Source: Bradyrhizobium lablabi
GTDB taxonomy: Bacteria > Pseudomonadota > Alphaproteobacteria > Rhizobiales > Xanthobacteraceae
Direction of reading: 5' to 3'
NCBI RefSeq assembly: GCF_900141755.1
Contig: NZ_LT670844.1
Span: 1,054,001-1,118,000, forward strand
Length of the DNA stretch: 64,000 bases
Each line of letters starts with the position of its first letter. Position 1 is the first letter of the stretch. The notes under the pieces were generated by a model. It did no database searches. It saw only the letters and a list, made by a program, of their open reading frames with translations, and was not told the DNA's origin. Shown in pieces: positions 16,505 through 25,615 of the stretch. The translations under genes were made by a program, and so were the position numbers.

Positions 16505-17722
16505 TCAGACGAACGCGCTCAGCCCGGTGATGGCCTTGCCAACGATCAAGGTGTTCATCTCTCGTGTACCCTCATACGAGTAGATCGCTTCCGCATCGGC
16601 AACGAAGCGCCCGATATGATTCTCGAGCAAGATGCCGTTGCCGCCCAGCAGTTCCCGTGCATAGCCGACGGTCTCGCGGCACTTGACCGTACAGAACGCC
16701 TTTGCGAGCGAGGCGTGCTCGTCCTTCATCAACCCTTCGTCCTGCAACTGCGCTAGGCGCAGCATCATCGCCTGTGTGGCGGTGACATTGCCGAGCATCC
16801 GCACCAACAGATCCTGCACGAGCTGGAATCCTCCGATCGGCTTGCCGAATTGGAGTCGCTCGGTCGCGTAGCGCAGCGCGTGCTCATAGGCACCCATTTG
16901 ACAGCCAACGGCAAACCACGCGACCCCGGTGCGGGTCATCCTGAGGACCTTTGCGGTATCCTTGAACGTATTGGCGTTCTGCAGCCGCTCGGTCTCGGGC
17001 ACGCAGCAGTCCTTCAGCGTGATCAGCCCGTTTTGCACCACCCGCAATGCCATTTTGGTTCTGATCTTTTCGACCGAAAAGCCGGGACTGTCCTTGCCGA
17101 CCACGAAGCCCTTCACCTGGTTAGTGGCCTCCTCCCGCGCCCAGATCACGTTGATGTCGGCAAAGGTAGAGTTGCCGATCCATTTCTTCTGGCCGTTGAG
17201 AACCCACGCGTCGCCCTCGCGCCGGCAGGTCGTCATCATTCCGCCTGATGTCGCCGAGCCTACCAGGGGTTCGGTCAGCCCGAACGAGCCGATCTTCTCG
17301 AAGCGCATCATGGCAGGCAGCCAACGCTGTTTCTGCTCCTCGTCGCCGCACAGGTAGATCGAGCCTGCCGAAAGTCCTGTATGCACGCCCCAGAAAGTCG
17401 CGACCGACGAATCGACGCGCGCCAGCTCCATCGCGACAAAACCGTTCAACAGCCAGCTGCCTCCGGCCGCGCCGTATCCTCCGTAGCCTACCCCGCCAAT
17501 GCCAACCTCAGCCATTTTCGGGATGATCTCGAAGGGAAATTCATCGCGTGCCCAATATTCTTCGATGACCGGCGCCACCACGCCTTCCGTGAATGCACGC
17601 ACGCGTGTGATCAGCGCCCGCTCCCTCTCATCAAGAACATTGGCGATCCTGTAGAAATCACCATCGATTGGCGGCGGCGAGTAAGCCGGCTTCTCGGCCA
17701 GCGCTGTTTGCAGGCTTGCCAT
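16505..17722 (-). CDS. Acyl-CoA dehydrogenase family protein (glutaryl-CoA dehydrogenase-like)
   Basis: 405 residues, the normal length. It shows FGLTEPLVGSATSGGMMTTC (FAD and substrate contacts), GQKKWIGNSTFADI, RLQFGKPIGGFQLVQDLLVR, ELLGGNGIL, and IYSYEGTREMNTLIVGKAIT with the catalytic glutamate in YEG. The C-terminal pattern and GQKKWIGN resemble the glutaryl-CoA dehydrogenase branch, but the substrate is not certain. FAD enzyme, cytoplasmic. It is encoded 58 bases after the PhaZ-like hydrolase in the same direction, so it probably feeds enoyl-CoA to the MaoC hydratase of the operon. Confidence 0.88.
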   Translation of the reverse strand: MASLQTALAEKPAYSPPPIDGDFYRIANVLDERERALITRVRAFTEGVVAPVIEEYWARDEFPFEIIPKMAEVGIGGVGYGGYGAAGGSWLLNGFVAMELARVDSSVATFWGVHTGLSAGSIYLCGDEEQKQRWLPAMMRFEKIGSFGLTEPLVGSATSGGMMTTCRREGDAWVLNGQKKWIGNSTFADINVIWAREEATNQVKGFVVGKDSPGFSVEKIRTKMALRVVQNGLITLKDCCVPETERLQNANTFKDTAKVLRMTRTGVAWFAVGCQMGAYEHALRYATERLQFGKPIGGFQLVQDLLVRMLGNVTATQAMMLRLAQLQDEGLMKDEHASLAKAFCTVKCRETVGYARELLGGNGILLENHIGRFVADAEAIYSYEGTREMNTLIVGKAITGLSAFV

Positions 17723-17780
17723 CTGTTCCTCCCTTTTGACGCGCGCGTGGCTCCGTTTCTTCTTCGGCTCGGGCGCCGCA

Positions 17781-18695
17781 TTACCGGCCCCGGCTCAGTG
17801 ATGTGGGCCGCTTGATGCCGGAAGAAAACGCGTCCGCCGGCCGACCGCCCGCGAAAGCAGACAGGATCCTTGGCGGGGGTTCGTTTTCCTGGTTCGCCAG
17901 GAACTCTTCAATGAAGCGCGCGGTTTCCGCCGGCCGCGTCACCATGAAGAGGTGGCCGTCATCAATCATCCGAAGCTGCGCGTTCGGAATAAGACGCGCC
18001 AGGATACGGCCGTTGATCGGAGGAACCAGCGGGTCATCGCTTCCCATCAGGATGAGCGTCGGTTGCGGCAGCGACCAGAGCCACGGCAGGCTCGTCCATC
18101 CGGTCATGGCGAGAAGCTGATAAAAATACCCGAGATTGCGTGCACCCCGCATCGCGCTCGCGTGCGCACCGATCAATGAGGGATTTTTGCGAAAATCGCC
18201 GCCGTAGATTTCCGGAGCAACTTTGTTCATGTAGTTCTTGTCCGTGTAGCGCCGTGGCGTCGCCATTTTCCACAGCACCGAAGGACCCGCGGGCACCATG
18301 ATCGCACCCGGCGAGGTCGCTGCCAGTACCAGCCGTCGGCACAATTTCGGATATTGATGCGCGAATTGCTGCGCGACGCCGCCGCCCCAGGAGACGCCGG
18401 CCACATCGATCTCGCTGTGTCCGAGCGCGGCAACCAGACCAGCGGCAAGCCGCGCCAGCGTCGATGGCCGGTATGGAAGGGACGGCACGGGAGAGCCACC
18501 GACCCCGGGCGCGTCGAAGATGATCGCCGTCGTATCGGTGAGCGCTTCAAGGAAGGGTTTTGCCAGCTCCCAATTCGCGCCAATTCCGTTGAACAGGAGC
18601 AGCGGAGGCCGATTGCCAGCACCATGCCTGATCGCGACCTGGAGCGATTGACCGCCGATCAGAATTTGCCGCGCCTCGATGTCGCCTGGCTTCAT
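17781..18695 (-). CDS. PHA-depolymerase-like alpha/beta hydrolase
   Basis: About 304 residues from ATG 18695 (MKPGDIEARQILIGGQSLQV); a longer frame overlapping phaC exists but lacks family sequence. An alpha/beta hydrolase with LLLFNGIGANWELAKPFLEA, the nucleophile elbow GVSWGGG, the acid in LILMGSDDPLVPP and the histidine in IDDGHLFMVTRP. This set is typical of intracellular medium-chain PHA depolymerases (PhaZ). Its place 61 bases after a PHA synthase supports a role in polymer turnover. The tail after residue 275 is Pro/Gly-rich and not conserved as far as I can tell. Confidence 0.8.
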   Translation of the reverse strand: MKPGDIEARQILIGGQSLQVAIRHGAGNRPPLLLFNGIGANWELAKPFLEALTDTTAIIFDAPGVGGSPVPSLPYRPSTLARLAAGLVAALGHSEIDVAGVSWGGGVAQQFAHQYPKLCRRLVLAATSPGAIMVPAGPSVLWKMATPRRYTDKNYMNKVAPEIYGGDFRKNPSLIGAHASAMRGARNLGYFYQLLAMTGWTSLPWLWSLPQPTLILMGSDDPLVPPINGRILARLIPNAQLRMIDDGHLFMVTRPAETARFIEEFLANQENEPPPRILSAFAGGRPADAFSSGIKRPTSLSRGR

Positions 18696-18756
18696 GGCTG
18701 CCGCAACCGCTTCTCGGGGACCGGTTGATCCCTCATTCGTTCCACTGGTGGGGCTT

Positions 18757-20460
18757 TCAGTCAAAGACGTAAGTCCCCGGGGCTTCCGCAAGAACGGGAT
18801 GGCGTTCGCTACCAAGCGATGCAGGCGCGTCGACCTCTTCACCGGAGCGCGCCTGGAGCCAGTCGCGCCAATCGAGCCACCAGCTTCCCTTCCGCTTCTC
18901 GGCGGCGGCGAGGAAAGCATCGGGCCCCGCCGGATTGACGGGTCCGATCACGAAGGACGCTTTCGGATTGGCCGGTGGATTGAGCAGGCTCTGCAGATGG
19001 CCGCTGTTCGACAGCACGAAGGTGGTACCTTCGCCCAGGATCTGAGCCGTCTTGTGAACACCCTTCCACGGCGTGATGTGGTCGGTCACCCCGGCGATGA
19101 CATAGCTGTCCGCGGCGACCTTGCTCATGTCGACGGGTTTTTCGTTCAGCGTGAGCTTGCGGGGATTGACGAACGGATTGGTGAAATAGAGATCGAGGTA
19201 GTCGCCGTGCAGGCGAGCCGGAAGGCGGGTGGTATCGGCGTTCCAGTAAAGAATATCGAATGCCGGCGGCTGGTTGCCGAGCAGATAGTTGTTGACCCAA
19301 TAATTCCAGATCAGGTCATTGGGCCGCATCCAGGCAAACATCCGTGCCAGATCGTGGCCATCGACAATCCCACGCAGACGGGATGACTCCTTGGCCGCGC
19401 GCATCGTCTCAGGCGTGATCAGGCAGCCGAAGGCACTCTCGTCAGCCGTATTGGGATCGAGCAGGCATACCGCCAGCACCATGTTCTTGATCTTCCCCGC
19501 CACGCCGCCAAGCGTGGAAAAATATGCCGTCGACGTGATGCCGCCGGAACAGGAGCCCATCATGGAGATATCGTCGCTGCCGGTGATTTCGCGTGCGACG
19601 TCGACGGCTCCGTCGAGCGCAGCCACGTAGCTGTCCAGGCCCCAATCGCGATCCGCCGCAGTCGGGTTGCGCCAGCTTACGCAGAAGGCTTGAATTCCGC
19701 TCTCGAGCAGGAAGCGGACCATGCTTTTGTCGGGGGAAAGGTCGAGGGCGTAATATTTGTTGATCTGCGGCGGCGTGACGACCAACGGCCGTTTCCAGAC
19801 CTTGGCCGTCGTCGGCGCATAATGGATAAGCTCAAGCAGTTCGTTGCGGAACACGACCGCGCCCGGCGTGGTCGCGAGGTTCTCGCCGACCTTGAAGGCG
19901 CTGGCGTCCACCATCGACGGCATGCCGCGATTCTTGATGAGATCATCGAAATAGTTCTTTAGCCCCAGCCACAGGCTTTGGCCGCCAGTATCGACGAACT
20001 TGCGCACCGCCGCCGGATTGGTGAGTAGCGCATTGGTCGGCGCCACCGCATCGATCAGGATTTCCGTGATCAGATGCGCGCGCGCCTTGTCGACGTCGCT
20101 GAGGCTCGTCTTGTCGACGAGGCCGCTGACCGCCTCACCCCAGGCAAGGTAAGCCTTGAGCAATCCGCTGTGCAGCCCGCTCTCCTTCCATGTCGGATCG
20201 GAAAACCGCCTGTCGCCGGCCTTCGGTGCGCGCTCGGACTTGCCGCCGACGATGGCTCCTAGTTCGCCCAGGAATGACAGCCACTGCTCGGCCGCGACCT
20301 TCGGCTCGTTGATCATCGCCTTGACGAGGACGCCTGCGCTGTCGGCCAGATCCTGGCCCGTGATGCCGACAAGGGGGTTGAGCGCCAGCGTATTCCTGGA
20401 GGCTTGCTCCGATATGCCATCCGATGACGGAACCTCGATGCGACCTTCTGTGCCGGTCAT
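18757..20460 (-). CDS. phaC: Polyhydroxyalkanoate synthase
   Basis: 567 residues, normal for class I/II PHA synthases. The lipase-like box is MGSCSGG with the catalytic cysteine C304. The acid is in GVTDHITPWKG and the histidine in LSNSGHLQSLLNPP. Other family landmarks are the N-terminal PhaC domain with NPLVGIT, VTPPQINKYYALDLSPDKSM and CVSWRNPTAADRDWGLDSY. It polymerises (R)-3-hydroxyacyl-CoA into storage granules. The ATG overlaps the stop of the MaoC gene (ATGA), so the two are translationally coupled. Its proximity to an acyl-CoA ligase suggests medium-chain substrates (inference). Confidence 0.92.
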   Translation of the reverse strand: MTGTEGRIEVPSSDGISEQASRNTLALNPLVGITGQDLADSAGVLVKAMINEPKVAAEQWLSFLGELGAIVGGKSERAPKAGDRRFSDPTWKESGLHSGLLKAYLAWGEAVSGLVDKTSLSDVDKARAHLITEILIDAVAPTNALLTNPAAVRKFVDTGGQSLWLGLKNYFDDLIKNRGMPSMVDASAFKVGENLATTPGAVVFRNELLELIHYAPTTAKVWKRPLVVTPPQINKYYALDLSPDKSMVRFLLESGIQAFCVSWRNPTAADRDWGLDSYVAALDGAVDVAREITGSDDISMMGSCSGGITSTAYFSTLGGVAGKIKNMVLAVCLLDPNTADESAFGCLITPETMRAAKESSRLRGIVDGHDLARMFAWMRPNDLIWNYWVNNYLLGNQPPAFDILYWNADTTRLPARLHGDYLDLYFTNPFVNPRKLTLNEKPVDMSKVAADSYVIAGVTDHITPWKGVHKTAQILGEGTTFVLSNSGHLQSLLNPPANPKASFVIGPVNPAGPDAFLAAAEKRKGSWWLDWRDWLQARSGEEVDAPASLGSERHPVLAEAPGTYVFD

Positions 20461-20933
20461 GTTTTTGCTCCCGCCGCGGGAATCAGGAGCGCAAGCGTTT
20501 CGGCAATCAAAGCAGGTTTTTCCGATCCCTCGACTTCCAGCGTGTTGAGGGTCTTCATGACGACCTGCCCACCCTCCCTGAGTTCGACGCCGGCCAGCGC
20601 AACGCGCAGCCGAACGCGTGCACCGGCGGGCACCGGGGCAAGAAAACGAACCTTGTCGATTCCGTAATTCAGGCCTGCGGCGGCATCCTTGGGGATGACG
20701 CCGATCTGCATGGCAAGCGGCGCGACCATGGCAAGCGTCAGGTAGCCGTGCGCGATCGGGCCGCGAAAAGGGCTCTCCCGCTTCGCGCGCTCAACATCGA
20801 CGTGGATCCACTGATGATCGCCTGTGCAGGACGCAAATGTATCGATGCGTGCCTGGTCGATGGCTACCCAGTCGGAGACACCAAGCTCCTGCCCGATCCG
20901 TCCGTCCAAGCCGGCAAGTGTAAGTTCACTCAC
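20457..20933 (-). CDS. MaoC-type (R)-specific enoyl-CoA hydratase
   Basis: 158 residues from GTG 20933, chosen because a perfect AGGAGG lies 7 bases upstream. The hydratase-2 motif is complete: ASCTGDHQWIHVDVERAKRE with the catalytic Asp and His, then FRGPIAHGYLTLAMVAP. The single hot-dog domain is PhaJ-sized. It hydrates trans-2-enoyl-CoA to (R)-3-hydroxyacyl-CoA, the substrate of PHA synthase, and its stop overlaps the phaC start. It lies 40 bases after the acyl-CoA ligase. Confidence 0.88.
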   Translation of the reverse strand: MSELTLAGLDGRIGQELGVSDWVAIDQARIDTFASCTGDHQWIHVDVERAKRESPFRGPIAHGYLTLAMVAPLAMQIGVIPKDAAAGLNYGIDKVRFLAPVPAGARVRLRVALAGVELREGGQVVMKTLNTLEVEGSEKPALIAETLALLIPAAGAKT

Positions 20934-20973
20934 GTTGTGCCTCCTGAAACTCGCCCGCAAGATCGTCGAACGG

Positions 20974-22626
20974 CTACATGCCGCCGTATTTTTTGCGCAG
21001 TTCCATCTTGTTGATCTTGCCGACGCTGGTTTTGGGCAACTTGTCTATGAACAGGATCGTTTCCGGGATGGCGTATCTGGAGATGATGCCCTTGTCGGCA
21101 AACACTTTGAGATGCGCCTTGACGATTGTGTCGTCAGGGGCGTTGGAGTTCGTGGAATCCTTGACCACCAGCGCGAGGGGACGCTCGCCCCATCTGTCAT
21201 CCTTTACGCCAATGACTGCAGCTTCCACCACGCCGGTGCACTGCGTGATCAAATCCTCGATTTGCAGCGAAGACACCCATTCACCGCCGGTCTTGATGAC
21301 GTCCTTGAGGCGGTCGGTGATGTGGACATAGCCGTCGGGCGTCACGACGGCGACGTCGCTGGTGTGCAGATAACCTCCGGCCCAGAGCTGCTCCGAACTC
21401 TCCGGATCGTCAAAATAACCTTGGGTGAGCCACGGCGAACGCAACACGATCTCGCCGGCAGACTTGCCGTCATGTGGCACGTCCTTCATATCCACATCCA
21501 CGATGCGCAGATCGACCAGCGGCGCCGCCCTCCCGGCCTTGGTGCGGACTTCTACTTGCTCGTCCGGATTACCGCTGAGGTCCTTCGATTCGACATGAGC
21601 AACGGCTGCGATCGGACCGGTCTCCGACATGCCGTAGCCCGCGAAGATGTCGATACCGGCAGCCAGCGCCTGTTTGGCGAGTGTCTTGGGCAAGGCCGAG
21701 CCGCCGATGACCATCTTCAGTCCGGCGAGATCCGTCTTGGCCGCAGCCGCCGCGTTGAGCAGTATCTGCAGGATCGTCGGCACGCCGTGCGTGAACGTGA
21801 CTTTTTCGGTCTTGATCAGTTTAAGCAGCATCGCCGGATCGTATCGGCCGGGATAGACTTGCTTGACACCGGCAAGCGTGGCTGCCCAGGGAAAGCCCCA
21901 GGCGTGGACATGAAACATCGGCGTGATCGGCATGTAGACGTCATCGCGCGAGAACCGCCCCTGCTGGCTCGCTCCGCCAAAGAACGCCAGTTCGCACAAC
22001 GTATGCAGCACGAGCTGCCGATGGCTGTAATAGACTCCCTTGGGCAGGCCGGTCGTACCGGTCGTGTAAAAGGTAGTCGCCTGCGTATTCTCGTCGAAAT
22101 CGGGAAAAGCATAGTCGGGCGAGGCCGCCGCGAGCAGGCTCTCGTATTCGCCGACAAAAGACAAACTCCCCGCCTGTGGTGAAGGCTGGTCCGACATCAC
22201 GACCAATGTCCTGACCTTCGTCAATTGCGGCTTGATGCCTTCGAGCAATCCGACGAACTCGTCGTTGACGAGAAGCGTCGAGGCGCCGGCGTGATTGATG
22301 GTGTAAGCGACTTGTTCGGGCGAAAGCCGGACATTCACGGTCTGCAGCACCGCACCCATCATCGGGATCGCAAAAAAGGCCTCAAGAAATCGGTTGCTGT
22401 CCCAGTCGAGAACGCCAACGGTCTCCCCAGGACGCACCCCGACCTTGTCGAGGGCCGATGCAAGGCGACCGATGCGTTCCTCAATCTGCCGATATGTGAA
22501 ACGCTTTAGATCGCGATAGACAATCTCCTGATCCGCCGCATGCAAGAGCGGTGTGTGCCACAATTGCTTGAAGAGCAGCGGATATTGATAGGCGGATTTG
22601 GCGACCTGAATCAGCCTTCCGACCAT
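20974..22626 (-). CDS. Fatty-acid--CoA ligase (AMP-forming)
   Basis: 550 residues of the adenylate-forming family. Visible are YTTGTTGLPKG (P-loop), MFHVHAWGFPWAATLAG, YGMSETGP, GGYLHTSDVAVVTPDGYVHI (the Asp contacting ATP ribose), DRLKDVIKTGGEWVSS and KTSVGKINK with the catalytic lysine near the C-terminus. The motif spacing fits medium/long-chain acyl-CoA synthetases. It activates a fatty acid to acyl-CoA with ATP. First gene of the leftward operon ligase-MaoC-PhaC-PhaZ-ACAD-decarboxylase, divergent from an AraC regulator 395 bases away. Confidence 0.9.
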   Translation of the reverse strand: MVGRLIQVAKSAYQYPLLFKQLWHTPLLHAADQEIVYRDLKRFTYRQIEERIGRLASALDKVGVRPGETVGVLDWDSNRFLEAFFAIPMMGAVLQTVNVRLSPEQVAYTINHAGASTLLVNDEFVGLLEGIKPQLTKVRTLVVMSDQPSPQAGSLSFVGEYESLLAAASPDYAFPDFDENTQATTFYTTGTTGLPKGVYYSHRQLVLHTLCELAFFGGASQQGRFSRDDVYMPITPMFHVHAWGFPWAATLAGVKQVYPGRYDPAMLLKLIKTEKVTFTHGVPTILQILLNAAAAAKTDLAGLKMVIGGSALPKTLAKQALAAGIDIFAGYGMSETGPIAAVAHVESKDLSGNPDEQVEVRTKAGRAAPLVDLRIVDVDMKDVPHDGKSAGEIVLRSPWLTQGYFDDPESSEQLWAGGYLHTSDVAVVTPDGYVHITDRLKDVIKTGGEWVSSLQIEDLITQCTGVVEAAVIGVKDDRWGERPLALVVKDSTNSNAPDDTIVKAHLKVFADKGIISRYAIPETILFIDKLPKTSVGKINKMELRKKYGGM

Positions 22627-23021
22627 GGCGGCCTCCCTCCACTTCCTGCACCCTCTAGCTTTGTTGCCCCCGCCATTCTGAACGAGCGGATTGCCTGGGC
22701 TGCCGTCCTGCCGCCGCGTAGCCCCAGCGGGTCGGATATTAGCTCCAAGCCTTGCTTGTGGCTCGAAATTTGTGAAGGTTCGAAACGGTCATGGACCGGG
22801 TCGATTGGGCCAAATTCGGCGAGGCGCTAACGGTCCATGCTGCTTTGCAACCAGAAAACGCTGGTCCGATCGGTTTTGGGGTATCCGCAAAATCTGTTTA
22901 TCGTGTGGTGGGGATGAAATCGCAGTCTAGCTCTGAAGACCCTCATTCCGTTTCGTCTTTGCGAATAACGTGAGCTCGAACGCGTCGATTCCGTCCCGCG
23001 AAACACGAAAGGCACGATCCC
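22627..23021. promoter_or_regulatory. Divergent intergenic region of the PHA operon and its AraC regulator
   Basis: 395 bases with no gene. It must hold the leftward promoter of the acyl-CoA ligase operon and the rightward promoter of the AraC gene. I did not find a convincing sigma-70 pair or operator by eye. Confidence 0.4.
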
Positions 23022-24110
23022 GTGCAAAGATCGAGAGAGGTCCACAAATCCTTCGCCAGGCGAACTCAGCCGGAGGCTGTAAGCGGTATCTCCAACGTAG
23101 GCATCGGGGAGAAGGTTTACGAATCAACCAAGCTCGCCGCCGCATACGACACGCTGGTCAATCAGGGCGGTTCGGCCGAAGACATCCTGCGCGGCGTAAA
23201 TATCCGGTCCGAAGAAGTGCACTCCCCGAAAACGCGAATTTCGCTAGGCCAACTCATGAGGGCCTATCAAAACGCGATTGAACTATCGGCCGACCGGCAC
23301 CTGCCGTATCGCATCGGAACAACCATCCATGTTTCGACTTACGGAATGTACGGCTACGCTATCCTGTGCTGTCCTGACTTCCGCAAGGCGATGGATTTCG
23401 CAACAAGCTATCACGCGCTTGCTGCGCCGCTCGCCACCATCGAATTCAGGGAAGAAGGAGAACGTGCGACCTGGAGCATCGAGCCCATCCTGCATTCGGT
23501 TGCCGACCGACGGCTCTACCGGTTTATCGCCGAGTTGCAGATTGGCATCCACATATCGCTGATGCGCGATATCATGGGCCCGGCGTTCGCACCGCAAGAG
23601 ATTTGCCTGTCTTATCCGCAAGCGGATGACTTTGGTCTCACTGCGGAACTGGTCGGCTGCAGCGTCCTTTTCGTGCAGCCCACCAATCAAATTGTGTTCA
23701 AATCTCGCTGGCTGGATCAAGCCGCGAGCCTCGGCAACAAGACGACGTATCCCACGATCCTCGCCATGTGCGACGATCTGCTCGAGGACCTGAACTTGCG
23801 TATCGGCGCCGCTGGCAAGATCCGCGCTATCCTGCTGCGCGATATCGCAAATCCGCCGACCTTTGATGCCGCAGCCAAGCTTCTGGACGTCAACGCCAGA
23901 TCGTTGCGGCGCCAGCTTCAGCAGCAAGGCATTTCCTTCCGCGGACTGCGCGATGAACTGAGAGCTCAACTCGCGCTCAAATACCTTCGCAGCACAAATC
24001 TGGCGAACGAGGATATCGCTCTTGCGCTGGGGTTCAGCGACGCCGCGAATTTCAGGCGTGCATTCCATCGCTGGACGAATAAATCACCCAGCGAGGTCAG
24101 GGGCGAATAA
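23022..24110 (+). CDS. AraC-family regulator with arabinose-binding-like sensing domain
   Basis: 362 residues. The N-terminal 240 residues match the sensing domain of OruR/ArgR-like AraC proteins: LAAAYDTLVNQGGSAEDILR, YGMYGYAILCCPDFRKAMDF, SYPQADDFG. The C-terminus is the AraC HTH: FDAAAKLLDVNARSLRRQLQ and ANEDIALALGFSDAANFRRA, ending WTNKSPSEVR. The start codon GTG at 23022 is uncertain; the conserved part begins near residue 30. It is divergent from the PHA operon and is its most likely regulator, sensing perhaps a fatty acid. That target is inferred from position only. Confidence 0.85.
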   Translation: MQRSREVHKSFARRTQPEAVSGISNVGIGEKVYESTKLAAAYDTLVNQGGSAEDILRGVNIRSEEVHSPKTRISLGQLMRAYQNAIELSADRHLPYRIGTTIHVSTYGMYGYAILCCPDFRKAMDFATSYHALAAPLATIEFREEGERATWSIEPILHSVADRRLYRFIAELQIGIHISLMRDIMGPAFAPQEICLSYPQADDFGLTAELVGCSVLFVQPTNQIVFKSRWLDQAASLGNKTTYPTILAMCDDLLEDLNLRIGAAGKIRAILLRDIANPPTFDAAAKLLDVNARSLRRQLQQQGISFRGLRDELRAQLALKYLRSTNLANEDIALALGFSDAANFRRAFHRWTNKSPSEVRGE

Positions 24111-24321
24111 ATCCGGGCTCGATGCGCATCCGCGCGAAACGGCTGAAGCGTTTTCAAGCCAGAGGCGTTACAGGAGCAGCGCTTCGCTGGCAAATCAGTG
24201 GGGTTCGCCGCTGGATATCTGTTTTGAGCTGACGCCAGCGAAAGATTAGTGTGTTGCGCTGACCAGTTGAACCCGCCGCCAGAGACGGTCATTCCCAGAT
24301 GGTCCGAGACATCGGGCCTGA

Positions 24322-25365
24322 TCAGGTCTGAGCGTCTGAGGCCGATTGGATGTCATTTCTTACTCGCGATCGCCCCTCATGACGGGCGCGGAGTCTACCG
24401 GGCGAAATCCCGTAACGTTTCCGAAACGCGCGCGCGAATGCGCTCTCGGAGTCGTAGCCGACGGCTGCCGCCACCTGCGCCAGGGTTCCAGTTGTCGAGC
24501 CGAGGCGATGGCGTGCCAGACCAAGCCGCAACTCGCTCAGCAAGCCGAGCGGCGGAATATCCCCCTCCCTGCGGAAGATCCGAACCAGGGTCGCGCGCGA
24601 AACATGCGCTTCGGCCGCAAGCTCGTCCAGCGTCCAGGGATGCGCGGGAGCTCTCAACATAGCGGTGACGGCTCTGGCCGAAGACGACGATGCGAGCAGC
24701 CGCAATATGCCGCTCGACGACGCGGACTGTTCGAAATGCAGGCGAAGCATCATCACGAAGAGAGCGGTGGCAAGCTCGGTGGCAATCGTCGCTGCGCCCG
24801 GACGCGCGGCCTGCAGTTCCTCATCGATCGCCTGCACCAGCATGCGCATCCGGTCGAACAGCGCCCCTCTGCCGATGCTGAGCACGATCGCCTTTGGCAA
24901 CGCGGCAGTGACGAGGCTATACATGGCCCCCTCCAACCGCAGCCGGCCGCAGATCATCTCGGTGTCGCTCGCGCCGCAGGTGTTGGTCTTGATCCTGATC
25001 GCGTTGTTGTATTCGGTTCTGATCGGCGCTCCGGAGCTTCCGCCACGGCTCGCCGATCGCACGACGTGGGAGTCGCCCTGCGGGAGCAGGAGGATGCTGC
25101 CGGCTTCCAGCTTGAACGTTTCGCCGGAATACCGCTCCAGCAGGCAATTTCCATTGGTCACGATGTGAAATTGGGCAAAGCCCGCCGGCTCCGCTTCGTG
25201 CACGACCTCCCATTGCAAGGCAAATCGGCACACATCCTGAATTTCCGGGCGCGCCCGGAACAGGGGAGCAATCGCACTGAGCGGGTCGAGAGTAACCGGC
25301 TCAGTCGCGTCGTCTGGATGTTTGATCCGGCCGGCATAGGTTTTGCGCCGCGAGAGCATCGCCAA
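24322..25365 (-). CDS. RclR-like AraC regulator (reactive-chlorine sensor)
   Basis: 347 residues. The N-terminus is a cupin-6-type domain: FHIVTNGNCLLERYSGETFK and SILLLPQGDSHVV. The C-terminal AraC HTH has TLDELAAEAHVSRATLVRIF, LAQVAAAVGYDSESAFARAF and YGISPGRLR. Aligned by memory with E. coli RclR, its redox cysteines C21 and C89 correspond here to C46 (DVCRFALQW) and C139 (MICGRLRLEG), both conserved. RclR activates rclABC after oxidation by hypochlorous acid. The divergent neighbour at 25616 is an RclC-like protein, which strongly supports the assignment. There is an extra segment of about 25 residues between the cupin and the second Cys. Confidence 0.78.
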   Translation of the reverse strand: MAMLSRRKTYAGRIKHPDDATEPVTLDPLSAIAPLFRARPEIQDVCRFALQWEVVHEAEPAGFAQFHIVTNGNCLLERYSGETFKLEAGSILLLPQGDSHVVRSASRGGSSGAPIRTEYNNAIRIKTNTCGASDTEMICGRLRLEGAMYSLVTAALPKAIVLSIGRGALFDRMRMLVQAIDEELQAARPGAATIATELATALFVMMLRLHFEQSASSSGILRLLASSSSARAVTAMLRAPAHPWTLDELAAEAHVSRATLVRIFRREGDIPPLGLLSELRLGLARHRLGSTTGTLAQVAAAVGYDSESAFARAFRKRYGISPGRLRARHEGRSRVRNDIQSASDAQT

Positions 25366-25615
25366 TTCCCCGTTCGCCCCAATTTCTCAAAGCATCGAAT
25401 GAATGAGGAGAATGTAATGCGCATGCCTGGCAGTTCAGAAGCGCAACGATCACGAATACGCGATGAAGAAAACATTCATGAGCGGCGCCCTTGCTGGTCC
25501 TGGCTTATCCCGTTCACGGCTGCACCGCGATCGCTGCATCACGGTGCATACCGCAGCGACCCCGACGCATTCGACGGCGCCGCCGAAATCAATCCCAACG
25601 CCCAAGGAGAAACTC

